64,000 nucleotides of DNA from positions 55,220,181 to 55,284,180 of the forward strand of contig NC_058340.1 of assembly GCF_905475395.1 (NCBI RefSeq), read 5' to 3'. Below, piece after piece: positions 49,173-60,581 of this stretch (position 1 is the stretch's first letter; each line of letters begins with the position of its first letter). Under the pieces are notes generated by a model that saw only the letters and a program-made list of their open reading frames with translations, was not told the DNA's origin and made no database searches. The translations under genes and the position numbers were made by a program. Source of the stretch: Chrysoperla carnea. Its lineage: Eukaryota > Arthropoda > Insecta > Neuroptera > Chrysopidae.

Positions 49173-52100
49173 TTAAAAACTCCATCGTGTTGGTTTTGGT
49201 AATTGACAAATTAAATTATGTATTGTTATTGATATAAATCCAGATGATGCAATACCACAACTATCTGATAAACTTGTCATAACTAATGCAAAATCTTGAT
49301 TATTTGATGGTATATCACGTCGAACTTGACGAAATATATTTACATATGTTAAACCACCAACAAAACCTTCCCATATGGCGAATACAAATACTATTGGTAA
49401 GTATGGTAAAATATAGAATAGTACTTCATTTAGAAAAACTATTACATTTAAAAACTAAAAGAAAAAAAAATTTAAATTATTGTTAAAGATGCCAAGTCGA
49501 AAGTTTATACTAGGTATTTATTTTTTGTTCGAAACTCAATATCAATTCGGAAAGATTCACTTACTACTCTCCGATACTATGAGTCCCACTAATTCTCGAT
49601 GAGAGAAAAGACGTAAAAAAAAAAGATTGAAAGTTTTCATTTTTGCTTAAAAGTAATCGATACATCTACCAATTCTAACCCGGATTTGAACGCAGTATTT
49701 CCACAAATACTGTGATTTGTCCACCGTCAAATCTAGCTGATGATATATACTATGGCTTACCGAGAGTAGGCCGGTCAGGGCAACCCCCCCCCAAGGAACT
49801 GGATTTACCATTGATTTAATATGCTAATAGCTAAGTATATTTTTATGCCAAAATACTGTTAAACTTATGAAATTTTTAGGCTAAAAAATTCGGATCGGCC
49901 CATCTCTAAACCAAAAATTCTTGTTTTGCCTCCTCTAGGCAAAAAGCAGGATACACACATGTACACTTATACAGAGTGTCATGTAACCAGATGAACATTG
50001 CTTAAGAGCGTATTCTTTGGACAATTTTAAGTCGAAGGTGCCTAGTATACTTTAATTATCCAAAAACCAATAGATAAGTAGTTATGGGCACTATTGAATT
50101 TAACCAATTATTTGAAATAAAAACTCATTTTACCTGAAAGAAAACCAGTATCCAAACTTTTTCAACTTTAATCCACTCTCTTGATGACTGAGCAATAAAT
50201 TTTCCAATTTGATAAACCACTTGAATCCATCGATATTGAGCACTATGATCAATCCATGTGCTATCAAATTGAACTAATTCGATCTGTAACGAGTAACATT
50301 TTATTTCAACTGCGAGTCATTTAATTTCCGATTTACATTTCACTCAAGATCGCGTTTTGTAGGTCTGATTCACTCGAAAGATCGAATTTTAGGATTCCAC
50401 ATCATTTTTCGCATTTGCGAATCGCTCAAATTTGTTTTTTTATTGTTAAAATTTGTATACTCAACATTTTTATATCTATAATTTTTATGTCTCCGTCTTT
50501 CTGACCTTCTCCCCTCCTAGCCCACTGGCTTTTCTGGTCGTTTCTTATGGGTCTTGAATGTAATTGAAAAAAGTAAAGTATATTTTTTAAAAACTTACCA
50601 AACCTTGATTGATGAAATATTGAAAAAAGTAAATTAAAAATATAGGAATCATATATTGTAGTAATGTTGGCAACGATTTCAGTTTTTCTTTCCTTGTCGT
50701 TGGCGTAATAACTTTTTGTACTTCGCTAGGTTTAGACTGTTCATTGCTATTGTTGACTAAAACTGTTTTATCCACTTTCGATAGTAAACACCAAAAACTA
50801 TAATATAAAGAAGATATTCTTAGATTATTTACTGCAAGAAATACATAAACTTATATATTTTTCCTTACGTGATAGCCATTACCACAGGTATACATATCGC
50901 AATTAAAACAGTTTGACGAGCTGATAATCCAAAAAATGTAAAGCTTGCTAATGCAAAAGATCCAATCAAACCGGCTGCTGCATTACCCGATGCCCATCCT
51001 CCTAATACTGACCTATACAAATAAGTTTTAAAACAATTCATAAATTTATAATAATTATTGAATATTAATTTGCCTGGAATATCGAAAATGATTTACGTCC
51101 GAATTTCATCCGTAGCGATTATTAATGTTTTTCTTTCGTTTTCCTACCTTTAAGAATATTTTGCTCATTCAATCAAATTATCAATAAAATCTAAAGAAAA
51201 TAGACTGTTGGATAGAAAAGGTTCTTTGTAAAATGATTAAAACATACTTGAAATTTCGTGAACGACGTCCTTTTGGCGAGTCTATACTTGATGCGTTTTA
51301 TCAAGGCCAACTTTTTAGCTTTAAAGTAGAGCTATGTTTTCGAGCCGAGCGAATAGTACTATTTAATTGATTCGAATTTATATTTTTGCTAAATATAAGT
51401 TATTTTAAATCAGAATTAAAAGATCGAACTACTTAAATTAAACTATGTGCTTTAAAAATTTAAGAACTTTGTTTTTTGAAATGTTGGCCTCGATAAAACT
51501 CATCAAGTATACCTACCCAGCTTCTCTCTAAGATTTTTTTCGAAAGCACGATAACGTCATATTTAAGCTATCGGTCTGAAAAAACGCAGAAAGGAATTTG
51601 ACACTATAACCACTTGATAACATTAATAATTATTTAATAATTCAGTAAAAATGAACTATGTATGTATTGAAAGGCAAAAAATAGTTAAGTTAAGACGACA
51701 TGTTCAAAGAGATTTTTTTCCTTTTCCAAATAGGAGACCTGAACTAATAGCCCTCAAGGCACTTTTGGTAGAAATGGGTGAATGTATCAACAATTTACAA
51801 AACAGTAAAGAAAAGGCGTCAGATAGTAAAGAAATGTACAGATTTACACATGAAATTTTTGTGGCTTAATTCATAAATATATTACTTAAATGTTAAATTT
51901 CAAAGTAAGTAGCCACTATAATAAACCAGACTTTAATGAATATGAACGAATTATTTAATGGCTTTATTTACGATCAATATATTTGTCTCGCCCAATCTTT
52001 CAAATAAGTTAAAGATTTAAAATTATAAAATGATTCAACTTGAACGGGTATAAAACATTTTCAATATACTCCAGTCATTAATTTATACAAACCCTGGAAA

Positions 52101-53029
52101 ATAAGGACTATGTGATAAACAGGTTACTTCTCCTAAACCACCAGATAAAGATGTTATTGCAGTTCCTATAATAGCAACCCAAACAGACTTTGAAAATGCC
52201 ACTAACAATAAACCTAAACTATAAGTGCTAACCACACAAACCATACGAATGCTAGAAAAGATTAAATTATAAAAGTCGATTGTTTATTTTCGCAAAGTAT
52301 AAAAGAAAAAGTTTTAAACTTACTGTACAGATGCTGGAATAAATGGTGCTATTACTTTAACTAGTAAGCCTGGTAATGAATCCGCTAGTAAAATTGTTCC
52401 TGTTGATATTAAATTACAATCTCTAGTAAGCGTTGCATCATTTATGTCATCTGGCTGAAAAAATAAAGAATTAAAACAAATGTATTAATTTTTATCTTTA
52501 ATACATTTATTTAAGATTTATCTTTTTTTAAGATTTCAGGAGCCTCTACTGAAACTTCTTAGATCCGTATTTGTGCAACCCTAGCTATGCTCAAACATTG
52601 CCGTGTTAAGATCAATTATTGAATGTTGTGAACATGGATTGAGTTGTTACACAACGTTTTGAAAAAAAATTAATTTTCAAATATTAGATTTGTCCCAAAC
52701 AGACAGACAAAAAGTTAATGAAAAATATGTAATAAACTTACAGTAAAATCCCCGCTATCTTTTAAAATATCATGGGCTGCAGTTAATAACAATGTATAAC
52801 CAAAATTATTACAACATGCTAATAACCAAAATGCTATATAATCTCGTAATTTAGCGGATTCAAATTCATTGTTTTTATTATTCGTACGTGTTGCGTCATC
52901 TTTTTCCGATTTATTATCATTTTCTTTCAAACATTCTATTTGATTTTTATGACCCAAATCAATTACAAACAATTCCAATTTTTGTTTATTAGGATCATTT
53001 TCCTGCATTATTCCAACTCCGTCAACCAT
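49173..53029 (-). CDS. CLN3: CLN3 / battenin orthologue
   Basis: Seven coding exons on the minus strand: 53029-52742, 52454-52324, 52251-52093, 51012-50869, 50797-50599, 50283-50134 and 49454-49173 (stop TAA). All have GT-AG introns with consistent phases, totalling 450 residues (human CLN3 has 438). CLN3 is a multi-pass lysosomal/late-endosomal membrane protein of the major-facilitator-like fold, needed for lysosome function and lost in juvenile Batten disease. Visible family marks: a hydrophilic N-terminus (1-60), first membrane helix with AFWLLACCNNFGYTLLLTAA (66-85), SGGLGEVTCLS (176-186), a cytosolic polar loop (about 245-280), YFFQYFINQGL (297-307), QYRW (323-326) and WEGFVGGLTYVN in the last exon. 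The start ATG at 53029 follows a likely acceptor (TTTTAG/GTACAATA), so a 5' untranslated exon probably exists upstream. The end reads NLICQLPKPTRWSF: the conserved CQL is followed by extra residues, so no CaaX-like C-terminus remains. Confidence 0.93.
51283..51511. mobile_element. Short TIR element, family M1, copy B
   Basis: A 229-bp element with ends TATACTTGATG and CATCAAGTATA and a second pair of inverted blocks, 'atcaaggccaac' / 'gttggcctcgat'. The interior matches 4020-4207. It lies within CLN3 intron 3. Confidence 0.7.
51540..51685 (+). repeat. Dispersed repeat R4, copy B
   Basis: Matches the complement of 26016-26165 over about 140 nt, including 'cgataacgtcatatttaagc'. It overlaps the first codons of the unexplained ORF at 51651. 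Confidence 0.6.
51651..51869 (+). other. Coding-like ORF antisense within CLN3 intron
   Basis: A 72-codon open frame (MNYVCIERQKIVKLRRHVQR...) with mixed composition: RRPELIALKALLVEMGECIN, then NSKEKASDSKEMYRFTHEIF. This is less AT-biased than random open stretches here. Its first 12 codons fall in the R4 repeat. I do not recognise the protein. It is most likely a transposon-borne or retro-copied fragment rather than a working gene. Confidence 0.25.
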
Positions 53030-53925
53030 TATTGTACCTAAAATTGTAATTTCTTTTTACATTTATACAACATACTTTACATTTATGTGTTAGCTATTGC
53101 CTATAAAAGTTTGGTTAGTGATCATTATTGTTATAATGAAAAATTGTCTTTATTGTTAAAAAACTAGAAAAATAATAAAGTAAAAAAAAAAGTTTAGAGG
53201 AGAAAAATTTAGTTCTTATCCCGCAACCACTCTCTGGACAAAAGCACCACTAGGCACTATGTAACTTTTGATCTAGAGAGTGAACAAAGCTTAATTCCAA
53301 ATTCACTTGTTTGCTGGAGTATGAGAGGAAATATGACCTTAGTGATGGAGCTTTGCTGCTCACAAGTGTTTTAATTATTGTCTTATGCTCCTTTGCTCGC
53401 GCGTCTTATGATTGTTATATTAAAATTAATTAACATATACTTGACAATGTCATGGCTCATGGTGAATAATGATAATACGATATGTAATAACAAAGTTCAT
53501 ATAAATTGTTCATTAGATTGTTTGTTTTAATTAAAATTTATAAAAAATAAAAGTTTTACAAATTTTAAACTTACGGTTTCATAAATTCAATTCAATTCAA
53601 TTAAACTAATGTTGTAACAAGCCAAAGATACTAACTAAATTTAGAAGCCAATTCAAACTTTTCTGATTAAATAATAGTTATTTACTATCCAAGTGGAATA
53701 AAAGCATTATTAACGTACGTATGCGTTTCCACAGAAGGCAAGTATTTGCCTTATCATACGTATGTATATCGTACAAACTTTTATCTACGGTAATTATTAT
53801 AATTTAAAATTTGTCCATGAGAAAACTATAATATTAAAAAAAATTACTATAGTTATTTCTAATCTTGATGAAGAAGTACTCCGAGAGATATTTTACCAAC
53901 AAAAATTTAACCAGAAAAAATGGAC
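53030..53925. other. Region 5' of the CLN3 start codon
   Basis: If the 5' non-coding exon near 55711 is real, this is the distal part of CLN3 intron 1. AT-rich, no other gene. The 62-codon open stretch at 53762-53950 overlaps the next inverted-repeat element. Confidence 0.4.
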
Positions 53926-54441
53926 CTTCACCCATCTGTTTACCGAATGAAAGTTATTTTTTATGAAATACAAAATGTTAACAAATATTCCTGCAATGGG
54001 TTGCCTAAAAAAATGTGGTCAAGGCTACTTTTAGTGAAAATAAAAAGAGTAAAATTTTTTGAAATTTTTCACTGACTCGCATATTTAACAAATTTTGATC
54101 TACTCGAAAGATAAAGCCATAAAGAATGTGCAGCAGCTATGTTGCCTGCCTCTTTTCGTTCATTATTATCGCATTTATACAAATTGTGAATAGTAATTAC
54201 GTTCATCTGTTAATTCATTGACTCGCATACCCAAATAAAGATAATTTTATTACAAATGCGTTGCTATATGATTGTCCACAAAATATCAGTCAAAAATAAA
54301 GTTTACAAGCTTTACAAGTTTTGATATTTTTATCAAAAGTTGTCTTGACCATATTTTTTTAGGCAACCTATTACAGGAATATTTGTAAATATTATACATT
54401 TCATAACAAATAACTTTCATTCAGTAAACAGATGGGTGAAG
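53926..54441. mobile_element. TIR element with about 105-bp inverted repeats
   Basis: A 516-bp element. The left end CTTCACCCATCTGTTTAC and its complement at the right end continue into matching tracts ('gaatgaaagttattt', 'aggcaacc(t/c)att', 'tggtcaaggc' / 'gtcttgacca'). The interior of about 300 nt has two 'cattgactcgcata'-type segments. No transposase, and the target duplication was not resolved. Confidence 0.65.
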
Positions 54442-55252
54442 ATCGACCTTAATTCGGATCTTGTACTATAATTCTAAAATAATGAACCGGTAAATACCTT
54501 CAAATTGAACCGAAGATTAAATAAATCTTTGAAACATAAATAAATAGTAAATACTCGCGCAAAACATCTTTTGGAAATTCGAATACAAATTGATATAATT
54601 TTAATCACTTATCACAAATTTAAACAACTTGTTGATAAACTAAATAAAATAGTTTTTTACGTTATTTATGTCTGAGAAGTTTCGATTTTTTTACCATTAT
54701 CGTAACTGTTCAATTTTCCTTAAAAATTTTGGTTTATATAGGTAAAGTATACACTTTTTCAGACGTCAAATGTAGACTTGTAAATGGCATTAATAATAGG
54801 TGTCCCAATTTTAGTTTACATATTCAATTTAATTTAATTTTGTAGAATAAATTATTTCTTATCTCTTATTTATAACTTTATGTTGCAAAATTTTTCTGTT
54901 ATGTTGAAAGTAAATTAAGCATTTTTTACGCAAAACTACTGCCCCAAATAATAATTTATTAGTAAGTAAGCTAGTTTGAAGAGTAGAGTAAAACCAATAT
55001 CGAAACGCTAAAATGAACTTTTTATGAGGAAAATGGGCTAACTTCGAAATCCTTAGAAAAACAAACCTATTAAGACGGTTTACCAGAAGTTTACGAGTAT
55101 GTTCTGATAATTGGGGTGTTCCTTATTGGTTACAGCTCCTATTCTTGCGGCAGTTCAAGGATCCAAAGAGTTCCAAACGAATGAAGTCAGCTTTATTTTT
55201 AGGAGTATATATATACGATCAATGTTGAAGTTGACTTACAAAATTAATAAAT
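54442..55252. other. AT-rich spacer
   Basis: No gene recognised. Confidence 0.5.
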
Positions 55253-55555
55253 AGGCAACTTGAATTACGTATACGTTATACATGTATAATAGTTTTCGAG
55301 TATTTAACAAACACTTAACATTTACGTCAAACAAGTTGCCTAATTACTAATTTTTAAGTGAACTTTAACAATGATCGTTCCATTGAAGTAACAATTTATT
55401 ATTTATTAACAAAAAGAAACATTTGCGCCACTAACTCATGCGTTACTAATGATATTTGACACCTGAGAAAAACATTTCATGACGTTTAGTAAAATGCAAG
55501 CGGTTTCTTTCATTTTCCTTTATTAGCCGATTTTTGTAACATCTTTTACTGTACT
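55253..55555 (-). repeat. M2 element, inverted partial copy
   Basis: The complement of 55320-55555 matches the left half of 23964-24363 ('gtacagtaaaagatgttac', 'ggtgtcaaatatcatta', 'gtttctttttgttaat'). A tract with 'acgtatacgttatacatgta' near 55265 matches the right half of that element. Confidence 0.55.
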
Positions 55556-55710
55556 ATAGTGACAGCATGTTTCCAAAAGCTTACATTTAGTGTTCTCAAG
55601 AGAGATAATAAGAAAGCAAGTGTTGACTCCCAATACAACCTTTTGTATTCTATAATCGAGTACAGAATTTTTCTTTTATGAATCAAAAAATATGTATACA
55701 ATTCACTCAC

Positions 55711-55800
55711 CTATTAAAGTTACACTCTTTTTCCAAAATTTGACAAATAAAAAAATTTCACAACATTGCTTTATGAACGAAATTAATACTAAATTTTTTT
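55711..55800 (-). other. Possible 5' non-coding exon of CLN3
   Basis: On the minus strand '...actttaatag' ends at 55711 and is followed by GTGAGTGAATT, a good donor. An acceptor TTTTAG sits 9 nt before the CLN3 start codon at 53029. Joining them gives a 5' leader with no ATG in the same frame within about 90 nt. The outer limit and promoter are unknown. This is inferred from splice signals only. Confidence 0.3.
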
Positions 55801-56164
55801 AATTTATTTATCAGATAATTAAATACTAAATTAGTATTGACTAAGTATTACTTATTGAAATTTTCATTTGTGATTTGATAGTTTTTTCTATTCTTCTTTT
55901 TTCTTTTTTTATTAACGAATGAAAATTTCACACGAAAAACCTTACTTATGATCATCTATTATAAAATAATTCATATTTACTTTAAATAAAGATAACAATT
56001 ATAGTACATTTACTGAAAACGCGTACATTAATTACATTGTTTAATAACTTATTAAAAAGTTCTATAGGCATATTAATACAGGTTATATAGAAGCTAGTTA
56101 CTCTTGTCCACAATGCACTAAATTGCAGGAGTTATTTTATTATTTAAATAGGATCAGTATCACA

Positions 56165-56590
56165 TACTGAATGAAAATACACAAAATTCTTACAAAAATA
56201 GGCTAATTTTAAGGAAAACCGTTTTAGGCTATATCTCCATAGCCGCGCACTTTAGACCAAAAATGGTAATAACCTTTATTGTAGATAATTAAATTAACTA
56301 ACTTTTTTGTAAAATAATTTTATTTTAAAATAATTTTAAATAAATATTAGAAGAGATATCGGTCAAATAATCAATAAGTAAATCGTCATAGTCGTATAAG
56401 TCATAAACTGTTAGTGATACAAAAAAAATTTTTACAAATTGGTAGTTAATTTAATTATCTACAATAAATGTTATTACCATTTTTTGCCTAAGCGCACAGT
56501 TATGGAAATATTGCCTGAAACGGTTTTCCTTAGAATGGACGCACTTTCCCCACCTATTTTTGTAAGGATTTTGAGCATTTACATTCAGTA
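56165..56590. mobile_element. Long inverted-repeat element, about 130-bp arms
   Basis: Left arm starts 'tactgaatgaaaata' and the right arm complement starts 'tactgaatgtaaatg'. Both continue with 'cttacaaaaatagg', 'aaggaaaaccgttt', 'aaaatggtaataac' and 'attgtagataattaaatt'. The right arm has a short extra tract (ggggaaagtgcgtcc). The centre is AT-rich. Target duplication uncertain. No coding frame. Confidence 0.65.
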
Positions 56591-56791
56591 CATCATACTG
56601 AACCTATTTTTTTTTTAAATAACTCTTGTAATTTAATGTAGAAAAATATTCTCTGTAGTCTGAAGTATATATATTTCCATTATTTGATTTGATATACATT
56701 TCCATTATTTGAAGAAAAAAAATGCATCAACTATTGTTTATTGGTTCCGTACCATTTTTTAAAAGGCGAATCAGAGAAAAAGCGATACTGA

Positions 56792-57079
56792 ATGTATAGG
56801 TTTTCGAGTCCAGACAAATTTCCAGAGGTGGATTATCAATTAGGCAGAGAAAGAACGTGCGTACATGTTCGAGTTTACAAAGGGGTGCGCGTAAATAGTA
56901 AATATGACAGCCTAATTAATGTAATTTCTGCAGGAAGGGAAAATTTTATTCAAAATGAACACCATATCTTGGAACTCTCAAAAGCCATAGCAGTTGAATA
57001 TGCCAAAGATATTACTTCTTCATTTCCTGGTCGGGATACATTCAGAGTGACAGTATATTATCAAGTAACTATCAAGTAA
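56792..57079 (+). other. Unrecognised 95-codon coding-like ORF
   Basis: Opens directly after an in-frame stop and encodes a hydrophilic, mixed-composition product: FPEVDYQLGRERTCVHVRVY, then NVISAGRENFIQNEHHILEL, ending FRVTVYYQVTIK. It contains no homopolymeric AT-type residues and is GC-richer than its surroundings. No signal peptide or membrane helix. I do not recognise the family. No splice partner is obvious and nothing conserved follows the stop. A captured gene fragment or transposon remnant is most likely. Confidence 0.3.
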
Positions 57080-57738
57080 CTGCGAGATATCCTAAGTAGC
57101 CCGTAAGAAATTTTCGCAAAATACGTCTTAAAATGTGTACTTGGCCCCTTAGCTTGGACCGTTTACCCCCCGAAAAGATTTTAAAAATCACTATCATTCG
57201 TAAAGAAATACCTAAACGTTACCGGACTGCCAAAGATTTACAGAAAATTAATAATCAGAAAATATCAATTTATACCATTAAGTACATAAGATAATGACAT
57301 AATTATTCAAAGAAATCACCCCAAAAAGGTTGTCATTCAAAAAGGTAAAGCACAGTGCAAACAATGATCTTTATCATGGTACGGAATGCTAAATACGCAA
57401 TTTCTACTTGTATTTAGTTGTTTGCCGGTTGTTTTTCTTTAGTTTATCTAACAAATATTTAATGTTTGGATTATGGAATATTCTTTGTGATTAATTCTTT
57501 GTTTGTTGGGAAAAATTATGTTTCATTAAACTAACTACACGTGACGTCTTATAGTAATCTCCAACAGATGCCTTTAATTATAGGGAATTTACCTCTAAAA
57601 ATAGAATATCTTCTATAAATATATAATTCAAATATTTGTCACGAAGAGCTGCTCATTATATTACCGAAAATGAAAAAGAAGTGCAATAATTATATGAGCC
57701 ACACTAGCCTAATCCACCCTCATCTCTGGACGATCTCA
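57080..57738. other. Spacer, no gene seen
   Basis: No further coding signal downstream of the 56792 ORF. Confidence 0.5.
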
Positions 57739-57746
57739 CTTATTCC

Positions 57747-58347
57747 CAGTGGTGGATTTACACTAGGGGCAGTCGGGGCTAGTGACCAGGGCGGCAAATT
57801 TTCTAGGGCGGCAAAATTTGGAAAGTGAGAAAATATTTTCAATACAATATATAATTAACTTCTTTTAAATAAACATTTTATTTTTCAAGAAATATAATTT
57901 ATGCATTATGTATCAAATCAAAATTTTGTATATTATAATATAGGAAATTTAAGTGAAAACAATTAAAATAGTTATATTAATTTATTTCCATAAAGGTTTG
58001 CAAAAATAAAATTTGATATTTTTATTTTCTGGAATTGATAAATTTCAGAAATATAGTTTTTTTGAAGAATTAAAAATATTTTCAAATTATCTATGTCTTT
58101 TTGATAACAGAAACTTTAATTGATCAAAGAATTTTCCTAAAATTGGAGAATTATCCAATAACACTAATTAATTTAAATTTAAAAGAACAGTAATAAATAA
58201 TATGTAATACATAATAAATTTTCTGCAATTAATTAGTTATCCTAATTTTTTTTAAATAAGATATCAAAACTATTAAAATAAAATTTCAGTCATAGGGCGG
58301 CATTTTCTTCAGTGCCCCAGGGCGGCAGAAATTTAAATCCGGCCCTG
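57747..58347. mobile_element. hAT-type MITE with exact 8-bp duplication
   Basis: A 601-bp element with left end CAGTGGTGGATTTACACTAG and right end AAATCCGGCCCTG (complement CAGGGCCGGATTT), flanked by CTTATTCC at 57739-57746 and 58348-58355. Subterminal GGGCGGCA-type motifs ('agggcggcaaattttc' left, 'agggcggcagaaattt' right) lie in from both ends. AT-rich non-coding centre. Related ends occur at 6461, 9120 and 63060. Confidence 0.88.
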
Positions 58348-58355
58348 CTTATTCC

Positions 58356-60009
58356 TCCATACATAAAACTCGAAATATATGTTACTTTTTATCGTTGATA
58401 ATGTTAACAACATATAAGGAGTGTCAACACAACATATGCCGCATACATCGAAAATATCGCACATAGTTTTGAAAAGTTTTAATCAAAATATGTTTCACAG
58501 CATTAGCCAGTTTGAAGTACTCGGCTCAAAGACAAGGTCAAAGAAGATACTGAGCTGAAAATATACATGGGTAACTGATTCGTCAGTGGAAATGCGTCTC
58601 ATAAATGGGTGCCATCACAGGACTATATTATTAGTTCAAAATTTATGTAGGTAGGCAGATTCTCAATGGGAGGGGTTTGAACCCCCAAAACCCCTCCTTT
58701 GCGCACGGGCCTGATCATATGAAATCGAATCAGGATCTATTATTTTAAACGTAAATAGATTTGTATAACGTAAATTATTTTTATCTAATCAATTGTAAAG
58801 AAAAGTTTTAGAATACTTTAAGCCCTTCAATTAATAATTTTGACATAGAAACTTATAATGGACATAATAGGTATAATTAAATATTTAACTCGTATCTAAA
58901 ATTATATCATTACAATAAATCTTTACCTAATGATGTAGTGAAAAGTCAATAGGTATATAAAAAAAATTCAAATATTTTTACAAAAACAAGAAATATAAAA
59001 TTGGCTTACCCTCACAGATACGTTAAATTTCGAACAAATTGATCACTATAACAATCAGACTGTTGTGATTCGAGGATATACAACTAAAATAATATTTTAA
59101 TTTTTTTTAATGAATTCGCTAGTTAATATTAATTGTTTAAATAAAACATATTTATAATAATTAAAACTTCATATTAGAGTAAATAAATTACTTCCAATAT
59201 AATTTACCAATCAATATATTCGATGAAAATATAGGGGAAAATTATAAATAGCATTTGGCTTATATTAAAACGCTTTTCTATAGTAATCATAAATAACCAT
59301 CTCGATCCGTGCGGAGTTCCGCAGTGCGGTATTCGTAGCTAAAAACAGGCTAGAAAAATAATATAGAAGTGAGTAATTTACTTTATTTTCATTTATAGGC
59401 AATTTTATTACAGTTACAATATACAAATTACAAAATTAAATTTTAATAATATTTCTCTTGCCTGTTTTTTCTTAAGCAGCTCATTTTAAGACCTATTTTT
59501 CTATTTTTCTTCATTAGCCAACTATTATTAGGTAAATCATGGATTTTGATAAAGGAATAAGGAAAATATTGCATGGGCAGGAAAAAACAGGCTATAGAGA
59601 AATAATATTTAAGATTTTAACCTTCCAAGTTTCTTTTCGCTAACATTACAGTCTATATCTGAGGCGTTATTCTTGAAAATTGCAACTCTCAAGGTTGCAA
59701 GATAATAGAGAAAAATGCATAGTCTTATAATAAATATTGATTTTTTATTAGGGGTATGAATTTTAAATGGAAATTAAAGACATACAAATAATATCAATCG
59801 CTTAAATATGATTTTGGTCCCAAGAGTATCTGGCTCGAATAAAGCCTAGTCTAGAAGTCATATTTTTTGTACATAAATAGTTGTTTTTTTAAAACTATTA
59901 TAATTCGCCCCGTAAAAGCTCAACTTTCCCTTATTCAAATTTTTTGGCTCTTAATAATAATAGTGCATGCATATAGTGTGTACTAAGAATATTTTAACAT
60001 ATTGTTATA
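58356..60009. other. Intergenic sequence, no gene seen
   Basis: Near 58667-58715 is a GC-rich tract 'gggaggggtttgaacccccaa' with a small palindrome. It looks like a transposon edge, but no partner end was found. The rest is AT-rich. Confidence 0.45.
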
Positions 60010-60011
60010 TA

Positions 60012-60234
60012 CAGGGTTGATCAATAAGACGTTACCACAAAAATAAGAGTTATTTTATCCAAAAAGTTGTTATAACTTAAATGGTAAAGATATATTACAT
60101 GGTTGAGATAATAATAAATATTACTTTTATATTAATTTCTTATATGAAATTCACGTCTCATCCATTTAAGTGGTTACATCTTTTTGGTCAATATGTCTGC
60201 CATTGACGTAGTAACATCTTATTGAACAGCCCTG
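60012..60234. mobile_element. Small Tc1/mariner-type MITE, 223 bp
   Basis: Ends read inwards CAGGGTTGATCAATAAGACG (left) and CAGGGCTGTTCAATAAGATG (right), flanked by TA at 60010-60011 and 60235-60236. The inverted repeat extends about 25 nt and, more loosely, through 'agttgttataacttaaatgg' / 'ccatttaagtggttacatct'. No ORF. Confidence 0.78.
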
Positions 60235-60480
60235 TAGTCTAATTATAAATAATTAATTTTATTCTTGTCATTCCCATCTTATTAGAATACTTGAAATATA
60301 AAATATAAACTATACGACTATTATGCTATTACATACTAATAAAAAATCCTAATTGCACAACCTTCAAAAATTGAGGTATTGCAGTAAAGAACACCCTTTT
60401 GCTGCTAGGCGCTCACAAGAGCACTTTTCCACGAAACGTAAAAGCCATTTAATAAGCCATGTTTCAGCACGTGTAATTTC

Positions 60481-60577
60481 AGCTAGACACGTGTAATTCA
60501 AGAATTTTTATGGAATTTCTGATATTTTTAAGTTATTTACGTTTGTAAATAACTTAAAAATATGATACACGTGCCTA
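60481..60577. repeat. Nested hairpin with perfect 19-bp stem
   Basis: The inner stem 60522-60540 and 60545-60563 is perfect (ATATTTTTAAGTTATTTAC) with a 4-nt loop (GTTT). An outer pair 'agctagacacgtgta' (60481-60495) and 'tacacgtgcctagct' (about 60567-60581) encloses it. Non-coding. Confidence 0.75.
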
Positions 60578-60581
60578 GCTT

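Larger units (their letters stand above)
51013..52092 (-). other. CLN3 intron 3, repeat-loaded
   Basis: A 1,080-nt intron, much longer than its neighbours at 72 and 71 nt. It holds an M1 MITE (51283-51511), an R4 repeat (51540-51685) and a 72-codon open stretch on the opposite strand (51651-51869). Insertion of these explains the length. Confidence 0.7.

Noticed and set aside
49680..49735. B-box-like 'gttcaaatccg' on the minus strand in a CLN3 intron
   Set aside because: It departs from the pol III consensus and has no convincing A box at a proper distance.
52715..53029. Stand-alone 104-codon protein
   Set aside because: It is the first coding exon of CLN3 read through its donor at 52741.
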